A DNA stretch of 33,572 nucleotides from Chryseobacterium gleum (GTDB taxonomy: Bacteria; Bacteroidota; Bacteroidia; Flavobacteriales_D; UBA2798), in the NCBI GenBank assembly GCA_945865695.1, contig CAMBFX010000013.1:1-33572 (forward strand), in the 5' to 3' direction. Under the pieces are notes generated by a model. The model did no database searches, was not told the DNA's origin, and was given only the letters and a program-made list of their open reading frames with translations. The first letter of the stretch is position 1, and the number at the start of each line of letters is the position of its first letter. Below, piece by piece: positions 16,032 through 23,925 of the stretch. The translations under genes were made by a program, and so were the position numbers.

Positions 16032-19000
16032 ACATTAATTTTATTGCTTCTTCTTCACTTATTTCTTTTGATTGATAATAACCCACTATTTTTACGGTTG
16101 TAATTCCTTCTTCATTAAAAAACGATTTATCCTGTGTTGCTTTTTCATAGGATTTATGATCACCGGTATAGTAGATAGTGCTGTTTGTTGGAGAATCTTT
16201 TCGTTTGATTCCTTTACTCATATTATTAAGAATAATTAAAGTAACTTTTTCTGGCAATTCATTTACATACTCACCAATGTAAACTTGAAAAACTAATCCT
16301 TCCACATCCTTTATTTTTTTATCAGATAATTCAGTTGTGTTGGTTGTGTTAGTTGTGTTAGTTGGATTAGTTGTGTTAGTTGAAGTGGTAGAGCCATCAT
16401 CAATTTTTACACCTTTTAAACCTTTTTCTTTATACTTACTAATCAACTGATCTGTTTTTTCTTTCCCTTCAATATCCTCAATATAGAAAATAGTTTTACC
16501 ATTATCGTCTTTGTTTCTTTTTATTGCATCCTCAGAACTTGTCATATAAACTTGAGCATCATTTGCTGGCACATCATTGGCATATTCACCTAAAATAATT
16601 TTATATTTCTTAGTGTCAACCGTTGGTGTAATTTGATTCCCGCCATTATTGGTAACTGTATTTTCTAAGGTTGAATTCACTGCTGTATTTACATTTCCAG
16701 TAGTATTTGTATTTGTTCCTTTCAAAGGATTTCCATTCGCATCTAGTTTTACTAGAATGGAATCACCATACTGTTTTAATAATTCTAACCCCTTTTCAGG
16801 AGTAATTTTATTTCCATTGATGTACGCAACAACGAACGCATCTTTCACTCCGATGTTACGAATTTCACCTTTGCGTAAATCCGCCTTATCAAATGCTTTA
16901 TAAATTCCAGTGGTATAACGAATCCAATTATTTCTGGTAATTAATTCACTATTCAGTGGAGAAAGATTGAATATTTTATCTGGTGTAACTGGCTTAGAAT
17001 AAACTCCCACTTGCACCGTGAAAAACAATCCTTGAATCACTTCAATCTGATTTGCTTTTGCTGCATTAGGAGTTCCGGCATAATAATCATCTTTTTTCTC
17101 ATCAATCAAATTCGTTTTCACTAATTCATCATTGGATGGGTTGGTGGTATTGGTCGCTACTGAAGTGTTAGTTAAATTAGTTATGTTAGTTGGGTTAGTT
17201 GGGTTTGTTAAGTTAGTTGAGTTGGTTATGTTAGTTGGATTAGTTGGGTTAGAATTATTTCCATTATCAATTTTAGCTAACACATCAGCTACGTTTGTTT
17301 TTTTTCCATCATCAAATCCAACCACAAAAGCATCTTTATAACCCATTGCACGAATTTCATCACGAGCTTTAATTGCTGATTCTAAATTCGTGAAATAACC
17401 AACGGTATAACGAGTTAAACCGTCACCTCTCGCCTCTCCAGTTACTGGGGCAAACTGGCTATATAAACTTTGTTTAATTGGATTACGGAAAGCTCCAACT
17501 TGTACTTTTAAATAAGCCCCATTTGGTGTTTTTGGATTTATTGGAATTGGATTAGCATCCGAATAAATAGGCGTTTCCACTCTCGTAAATACATCAGAAT
17601 TTACAATAGTTGGAATTACAAATTCTTTATTCGTTGGATCTGTAGTTTTAACAACAGAACGGTCTGGATCAGGTAATTTTCCATCAGAAGTAGCTAAACG
17701 AATATCTTCTGCTTTTTTAGAATCGATTTTCTTTAAATAATTTTCTACATCCCAATTAAAACCACTTGATTCTACATACATTTTCTCTGCCACTCTAGTT
17801 AATGAATCTGCAGAACGTTCAGCTTTATTTGCTTTCTTATCCAAATCATTTGCGGTTTTCTCTAATTGTGTTTTACGATCAGCATCCAATTCATTAGCCA
17901 CTAAATCTCTGGTATCTTGAGCTTCTTTTCGTGTATTATCCGCAATAATTTGTTGCTGTTCTGATTCTAATTTCGCTTTATCTCCTGCTGCTTTTTTATC
18001 GTCAGCTCGCTTTTTCATTTCGTAATATTCCACATACTCCGGTAAAGTTTTAACCGTTTCTTTTTTCTCTAAACGAATCGTTTCAATTTCTTTTCTCTTG
18101 TTTTGTTCTACTACTAAAATTTCTTCTTTTTGTTGATCTTCATTTGCTTTTTTATTCAAACTATTAGCAATATCTTGATGAACATTAGCATCATTTCTGG
18201 CTTGTTCGGCCGCTTTTTTATTTTCTTCTTTTGATTTTTTATTTCCTTTTTCAGCTTTTTTATCAAATTCTGCGGCAACATTATTTAAAGAATCAGCTAT
18301 TCTTCTTTCTTGAGTAGCCAATTTTCTTGCTTGAGATGAATTTCTTTCTTCAACATCCTCTGGAACAACCATATTTCCGTATTGATCTTTTGTTTCAGTC
18401 GAAACTTTAGCAGTCATACTATCTGCAATGTATCTGTTCATCAAATCACTTGCTACACGTATTTTTTCGATAGCAGAAGTTTCTAAATTATGAGCATCAC
18501 GCAATAAATCTGCTTTTTTTAATGGATCTTTTTCTTTGGTCGCATCCATTCTTTTTTGAGTAGCGTCATATTTATTTCGTTGCGCTTCTTGTTCCAAATT
18601 TTCTGCGGCTATTTTGCTTTCCTCATTAGAAGAACTAAAATTTGCAGAATTATTTTTTCTATTGGTATAATCTTGATTCGCCTTTTCCCACTCTTTATCA
18701 TTAGCAGCTTTCAAATCATCATTCACACTTAATTCCTTTTTAGCAATCGCCTGATCTTTTCTATCTAGATCACCTTTCGCCAACTTTTTCAATTTTTCAT
18801 CTTCAATTGTCAAATAATTCATTCTTGCTTCATCAGCTTCTTTTTTCATTTTAGCTAAATCAGTCAAATCTTTTTTAACGTCTTCCACTTCCTTATTGGC
18901 TTCGGTAGAATTATAACTTACCGACTCATATTTCACATCAGAATTTCTAGAATCCGGAATTCCAGCTTCCTTTAATTCTTCGTTCGTTTTTTCCATTTCA

Positions 19001-22000
19001 CGAATAGTTTCATTCTTAATCGTATTCAATTGATCTAATTTTTCCTTTTTTTCTTCAGGTGTTTTATTAAAATCTGTTTTAACTTTTAATTCTTCCTTTT
19101 CGATATTTTTTAAGAGATCTTCATTTAATTCATTCTTTCGAATATTTTTTTCTTCTTTAGAATCGGTAGAATTCTCAATTTTCGCTACTTCCTTTAAATA
19201 TTCTGGATCTACATTATTTAATGTTTCCTTTTTCTCTTCTGATATATTTTGGGTTGAATTTACAGTAGCAACTGGCATCTCATTTTTATACTCTGCAAAT
19301 AATTTTTCAGCTTCTTTTAATGATTCAATGGCTTCTTTTTCTTTGGCAGAAGCTTGTGAATTCAAATCAGCCTTTTTCATTGCATCGGATTCTTTTTTGG
19401 CATCGGCTCGTAATTGTTCAGCCTCCTTTTTAGTCCTTTCTGAATTTTGCTCTGCTATAACCGCATTTTTGTATTTTGGATTGTTTTCATCTGGATTTCC
19501 ATTTCTAAAAATATTCTTCTTTGTTTTTTCAACGTTTTGATCGGTAGAAACATATTCTGTATTATTTACTTTTTCAATTGCTGGAGCTACTTTATTAATT
19601 TCAGAATAATAGCTTTTCTCTTCGGTCACCATTTTCTTATCTAATTCCTTTTTCTTATTAGGATCTGTAGTTTCAGCCAATTCAACATACAACTTCTCTA
19701 ATGAATTTTCTTTGGATTCAATCACATCCATTTTCTTTTCAATTGCAACGGCATCTTTTTGTGCATTAGGATCAGAATACTCAGCAGATTTAAGTTCCGT
19801 TGTTTCTATTGAAATTGTTTTTACCCCTTTTTCATTAAGCTCATCTTCGCTTTTCTTGATTTCAACTTCTGTCTTTTCCTTTAAAACTTTTAATTCGGAT
19901 AGTTGTTTTTCTTTTTCTGATTCGGTTAAAATTAGGTCTGTTACTATTTTATTTTCCTTCTTTTCAATTTCTGTCAATAAATTCTCATTTGTCTTTTTTA
20001 TTTCCACTTCCTTTTTTAATTCTGAATAAGTAGAATTCTTAATCTCATTTAACTTCGCATCATAAGTCGAATCAACTTCCTTAATTTTTTCTTTATTATC
20101 GACCGTAAAATCATTGGTAGAAACTGATGTTGTATTTTCTTCCATTTCAATTCTAGCGATTTCTGATTCATGAATATTGTTTTCATTTTCTACTTTATCC
20201 TTCAACTGAATCAACTCTTCTCTTTCCTTTTGCGATTTTAGTTTTTCATCACCCGTTAGCTTATTCAATTCTTTGTCTATTTGAACAATTCTAACATCTG
20301 CATTTTTAATCAACCGATCATTCAAGTCCACTTTATCCGACAATTTATCTTTTTGAGAATCCGAAGAGGAATTAATTTTATTCATCTCTTGGTCATATCC
20401 TGGTAGCTTTTCATTTGATAGTTCTGTTTTTCTAACCTCAGTAAGAACCACCTTTTCGCTATTTGCAACCGTGTTTTCATTAAGTTTAGCTAAATCTTTT
20501 TCAATTTCAGAATTTTCATTCGTTCTTTCTACTTTAATCTTATTTACTTCCTCTATCTGTTTTGTAATTTCATTCTTCTTCTCTGTATCGGTTTCCGAAT
20601 TCAATTTCTGGGTTAAATCATTTTCAATTTTACCCAATTCATTAATGATTTCTTCATTGATTTTCTTCTCTTCAGTTAATCCCATTTTTTTATCGGGATT
20701 ATTCTCTGCATCATTCTTCTTTTTATTTAACTCTTTATAATTGTTATTTTTAGCTAAAAAATCTTGATTATTTTCTCTATCCGTTCGGTTTTGATCTTGC
20801 TGAGCGTTGATTTCACTTTTATTTTTTTCAATAGCGGATGCAACAGAATTTTCCGTCATATCCTTGGCCAGCTTATCTTTTTCAACTTGTGTTAATGAAG
20901 AACCCACATCACTAATTCCAGAAATTACTGACAATTGTTGATCTAATTCTTTCTGCTCTCCAATTAGCTGTTTGTATTTTTTATCATTGGCCGCAATCTG
21001 TGTTTGAGTATCTGATAATTCAGATTTTTTACCTTGCAATTCCGTTTCTATTGCTTTTTTTCTATCCTTTTTTGTGTTCGAATCTTTTAATTCTTTTTCT
21101 AATGAGGCGATGTCGTTCAATAAAGCATTTTCCGATTCACGATAATCGTCTAAGCGTATTTTCAATTTTTCTACTTCATTTCGTTTTTCAGAAGAGGCTG
21201 TTCTTAATTGGTCTTCATTATTTTTGTTTTCAGAATTAGCACCCATTACTGTTTTCACAAATTCTTGTTGCTTTTTCAATTCAGCAATTACTTCATTGTG
21301 GTTCTTCGCATTCACTGCCTTTTCAATTCCCTTTTCAAATTCACGAGCGATATTCGCATCCTTTTTCTTTTGTTCTACATCTGATTCTATTCCTTTTCCC
21401 AAATTAAAACCAGATACAGCCATCGCATTATCTTTAGCCGCATCTTCATTTAATTCAGCAGCTGCTTTAATCAATTGCTCTTTCTCGTCTTCATTAGATG
21501 TTTGGCTTGCTTCCTTGATCAAGTCGTTTGCTTTATCCGACTTCTCTTTTGCTTCTTGTTGCTTTTTGGCAGCAAATGCATATGCTCCATCCATTTTTAG
21601 CTTGGCTTCTTCATAATCTGTCTGTAATAAATCAGCATCCTTTTTTGCAACAGCCAAAACATCTTCATCTGCTTTAATATCTAATGAATCCGTTTTATCA
21701 ACCTTTGCATTTAAAGTAGTATCATTGATATCTGCATTAGGATCTAATTTGGCTTGTCCAAGAAAAACTTCTGCCAAAATCTCATCTACATTTTCGAATT
21801 GCTCATCAAAGAGATTTCTAATTTTTAAAATTTCTTTATTCTCTTCTTTAGTTAAAACTAATTCTTGTTTGAGCGGTCGCAATTCTTTTGAGGGAGGTAC
21901 TTCTACAATACCGGTATGTACCACTTGTGATTCGGCTACCACAGAAAATTTATACTTTCCTCCTTTGGGAAGAGTAATTAAATAAGATCCATTATTTCTA

Positions 22001-23160
22001 TTGGTATTAAAAATTCCAATTACTTCATTAGTTGCTACATCTTCAATGGTGATGGTTGCAGCTAAATACGTTTCATTAATTTCATTTATAAAATTTCCTT
22101 TAAGAATCGCAATATTGATCGGAAGTCGATCTACAAAAACATTATAAACATTTATTTTTCCAGAAGGGCTTTCTCTTGTAGAAGCGAAATAAGCCATTTT
22201 CTCGGACGAGTCAGTAACATATAAATAATCATCTCCCGGCGTATTAATGGCAAAGTCTACATTTTCAGGCGCTGAAAATTGATTGGTTTCACTATCATAA
22301 TAGCAACGAAAAATATCATATCCACCCATGCTATTATGACCTGTAGAAGCAAAATAAAAAGTTCTTCCATCTGGATGCATATAGGGAAAATCTTCATCTA
22401 GAGAAGTGTTGATGGGTCCATTTACTATTTGCGGAGTTCCAAAAGATCCATCTGGTAGTCGATTTACTTTGTAAATATCTTTTCCGGTTTTGCCGTCTTT
22501 ACCATAACTTGAATAAAAAATAGTTGAATTACTCGATTTAGCATTAGGGAAATAAACAATCACATTATGTTTTTTCTTTTTATCTAAGTCGGATTGTAAG
22601 GCAGAAATTAAAGCCATTTGACCGCCAATTCCTTGTAATTTATAATTATAAAAGAAATTAGATTCATTGAATTCGTTACGCGAAACAACTTGAACTTCGG
22701 TGATACGTTTCAATAAAGATTTTCCAAAATTACAAGCGTCAATTTCTTTTTGAACTTGATACTTCTCTTTTTCTTTCGGATTTAATGTAATGAACTTAGT
22801 ATAGGATTTCATTGCATCTGCAAACATATAATTCAAATGAAAGGCTTTTCCTAAGTGAAACCAAACACGAGAATCAGTCCCTTCTATTTGTGATGCGAAT
22901 TTTAAATAACGTAGACCTTGCCTTTTGTCGCCATCGGTATAAAGAATACAAGTTCCATATTTGAAATTATATTCACCACTTTTTTGATCTACACTTAGCT
23001 TTTTCAAAAAAAGTGGACCTGCCTCTCTAAAATTTCCTTCTTCAAAAAGTTTATTTGCTTCCTTGAGTTCTTCCGCAGGTGATTTTTGCGAAAAAGCAGC
23101 ATGCGAATTGATTCCCTGAAGAAGAGTAATTAAAAAGGTATATAGAAAAATTTGTTTCAA
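16024..23160 (-). CDS. Giant exported envelope protein: TPR + PD40 propeller + regulatory-like beta domain + about 1400-aa repetitive coiled coil + four C-terminal SPOR-like domains
   Basis: 2378-aa ORF with signal peptide; TPR-like N-terminus; STIFYSSYGKDGKTGKDIYKV and HPDGRTFYFASTGHNSMGGYDIFRC; K/E/N/A-rich coiled coil; C-terminal LKVQVGAFRNP, FTVQVGVYSKP, YKIILGEYAND, FQVYIGEYVNE. Start codon is TTG. Confidence 0.85.
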   Translation of the reverse strand: MKQIFLYTFLITLLQGINSHAAFSQKSPAEELKEANKLFEEGNFREAGPLFLKKLSVDQKSGEYNFKYGTCILYTDGDKRQGLRYLKFASQIEGTDSRVWFHLGKAFHLNYMFADAMKSYTKFITLNPKEKEKYQVQKEIDACNFGKSLLKRITEVQVVSRNEFNESNFFYNYKLQGIGGQMALISALQSDLDKKKKHNVIVYFPNAKSSNSTIFYSSYGKDGKTGKDIYKVNRLPDGSFGTPQIVNGPINTSLDEDFPYMHPDGRTFYFASTGHNSMGGYDIFRCYYDSETNQFSAPENVDFAINTPGDDYLYVTDSSEKMAYFASTRESPSGKINVYNVFVDRLPINIAILKGNFINEINETYLAATITIEDVATNEVIGIFNTNRNNGSYLITLPKGGKYKFSVVAESQVVHTGIVEVPPSKELRPLKQELVLTKEENKEILKIRNLFDEQFENVDEILAEVFLGQAKLDPNADINDTTLNAKVDKTDSLDIKADEDVLAVAKKDADLLQTDYEEAKLKMDGAYAFAAKKQQEAKEKSDKANDLIKEASQTSNEDEKEQLIKAAAELNEDAAKDNAMAVSGFNLGKGIESDVEQKKKDANIAREFEKGIEKAVNAKNHNEVIAELKKQQEFVKTVMGANSENKNNEDQLRTASSEKRNEVEKLKIRLDDYRESENALLNDIASLEKELKDSNTKKDRKKAIETELQGKKSELSDTQTQIAANDKKYKQLIGEQKELDQQLSVISGISDVGSSLTQVEKDKLAKDMTENSVASAIEKNKSEINAQQDQNRTDRENNQDFLAKNNNYKELNKKKNDAENNPDKKMGLTEEKKINEEIINELGKIENDLTQKLNSETDTEKKNEITKQIEEVNKIKVERTNENSEIEKDLAKLNENTVANSEKVVLTEVRKTELSNEKLPGYDQEMNKINSSSDSQKDKLSDKVDLNDRLIKNADVRIVQIDKELNKLTGDEKLKSQKEREELIQLKDKVENENNIHESEIARIEMEENTTSVSTNDFTVDNKEKIKEVDSTYDAKLNEIKNSTYSELKKEVEIKKTNENLLTEIEKKENKIVTDLILTESEKEKQLSELKVLKEKTEVEIKKSEDELNEKGVKTISIETTELKSAEYSDPNAQKDAVAIEKKMDVIESKENSLEKLYVELAETTDPNKKKELDKKMVTEEKSYYSEINKVAPAIEKVNNTEYVSTDQNVEKTKKNIFRNGNPDENNPKYKNAVIAEQNSERTKKEAEQLRADAKKESDAMKKADLNSQASAKEKEAIESLKEAEKLFAEYKNEMPVATVNSTQNISEEKKETLNNVDPEYLKEVAKIENSTDSKEEKNIRKNELNEDLLKNIEKEELKVKTDFNKTPEEKKEKLDQLNTIKNETIREMEKTNEELKEAGIPDSRNSDVKYESVSYNSTEANKEVEDVKKDLTDLAKMKKEADEARMNYLTIEDEKLKKLAKGDLDRKDQAIAKKELSVNDDLKAANDKEWEKANQDYTNRKNNSANFSSSNEESKIAAENLEQEAQRNKYDATQKRMDATKEKDPLKKADLLRDAHNLETSAIEKIRVASDLMNRYIADSMTAKVSTETKDQYGNMVVPEDVEERNSSQARKLATQERRIADSLNNVAAEFDKKAEKGNKKSKEENKKAAEQARNDANVHQDIANSLNKKANEDQQKEEILVVEQNKRKEIETIRLEKKETVKTLPEYVEYYEMKKRADDKKAAGDKAKLESEQQQIIADNTRKEAQDTRDLVANELDADRKTQLEKTANDLDKKANKAERSADSLTRVAEKMYVESSGFNWDVENYLKKIDSKKAEDIRLATSDGKLPDPDRSVVKTTDPTNKEFVIPTIVNSDVFTRVETPIYSDANPIPINPKTPNGAYLKVQVGAFRNPIKQSLYSQFAPVTGEARGDGLTRYTVGYFTNLESAIKARDEIRAMGYKDAFVVGFDDGKKTNVADVLAKIDNGNNSNPTNPTNITNSTNLTNPTNPTNITNLTNTSVATNTTNPSNDELVKTNLIDEKKDDYYAGTPNAAKANQIEVIQGLFFTVQVGVYSKPVTPDKIFNLSPLNSELITRNNWIRYTTGIYKAFDKADLRKGEIRNIGVKDAFVVAYINGNKITPEKGLELLKQYGDSILVKLDANGNPLKGTNTNTTGNVNTAVNSTLENTVTNNGGNQITPTVDTKKYKIILGEYANDVPANDAQVYMTSSEDAIKRNKDDNGKTIFYIEDIEGKEKTDQLISKYKEKGLKGVKIDDGSTTSTNTTNPTNTTNTTNTTELSDKKIKDVEGLVFQVYIGEYVNELPEKVTLIILNNMSKGIKRKDSPTNSTIYYTGDHKSYEKATQDKSFFNEEGITTVKIVGYYQSKEISEEEAIKLMYE
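16333..16384 (-). repeat. In-frame 9-nt tandem repeats encoding Thr/Asn linker
   Basis: Minus strand TCAACTAACACAACTAATCCAACTAACACAACTAACACAACCAACACAACT encodes STNTTNPTNTTNTTNTT. Confidence 0.85.
17166..17252 (-). repeat. In-frame tandem repeats encoding NPTN linker
   Basis: Encodes NPTNPTNITNSTNLTNPTNPTNITNLTN; plus-strand units of the GTTAGTTGG type. Confidence 0.85.
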
Positions 23161-23213
23161 GTGATAATTTACGGTTACACGTTACTGTACACCGAAGAGT
23201 AAAATTAGTTGAA

Positions 23214-23864
23214 TTATTTATTTTTTCGTCTTACAGGAAGCCGATTCTCTTCCTTTCTGAGAAGTCGTTCAATATTTTTCTGATGAGTAAAGAGCACAAC
23301 AATGGCAATTATCATCGAAAAATGAATAAGTGGAAGTGGTTCTGGACGGAAAAAAATAAATAAGTGAAAGGGGAAAGATATTCCTGCTATCATAGAGCCT
23401 AGGGATACATAGCCCGTCAAAAGAAACACAATTAAAAATATAGCTATACTCAAAAGCGCTGCTTGCCAATGCAATGCGATAATTACACCCATTAGAGTAG
23501 CCACTCCCTTGCCGCCTTTAAAATTTGCAAAAACAGGAAAAATATGACCAATGGTTACCGCAACAGCTAATGCTAATTGGAACATAGTGAAAATATCATC
23601 TTTGTGATTAAGTGGAGTCATATCCGAAAAAATCCAAACGGCAAAAAAACCTTTTAAAGCGTCAAGAATTAAAACGGTAACACCAGGTTTTCTACCTAAA
23701 ACACGAAAAGTATTAGTAGCTCCTGCGTTTCCACTTCCGTATTGACGAACATCCGTTTTATAAAAAGACTTTCCAATCCAAACGGCAGATGGGATAGAAC
23801 CCATTAAATAGGCCGCAAAAATTGCTAATAGATGAAACGAGGTGTAAACTTCTTCCATTTCCAT
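23214..23864 (-). CDS. plsY: Glycerol-3-phosphate acyltransferase PlsY
   Basis: YLMGSIPSAVWIGK, VRQYGSGNAGATNTFRVLGRKPG, HIFPVFANFKGGKGVAT. Confidence 0.95.
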   Translation of the reverse strand: MEMEEVYTSFHLLAIFAAYLMGSIPSAVWIGKSFYKTDVRQYGSGNAGATNTFRVLGRKPGVTVLILDALKGFFAVWIFSDMTPLNHKDDIFTMFQLALAVAVTIGHIFPVFANFKGGKGVATLMGVIIALHWQAALLSIAIFLIVFLLTGYVSLGSMIAGISFPFHLFIFFRPEPLPLIHFSMIIAIVVLFTHQKNIERLLRKEENRLPVRRKNK

Positions 23865-23925
23865 AACGACAAATTTAACAATTCTATAATACCAAAAACG
23901 ATTTAAATAGTTGAGAAATTAACAA

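Noticed and set aside
16333-17252. CRISPR-like or noncoding satellite interpretation of the GTTAGTTGG repeats
   Set aside because: Short 9-nt units lie in frame within a coding sequence and encode Thr/Asn linkers.
16649-21985. Many plus-strand ORFs opposite the giant gene (e.g. 21224-21616, 19712-20029, 20471-20740)
   Set aside because: F/S/L-rich translations are what antisense of a K/E/N-rich coiled coil produces; no start context or family match.
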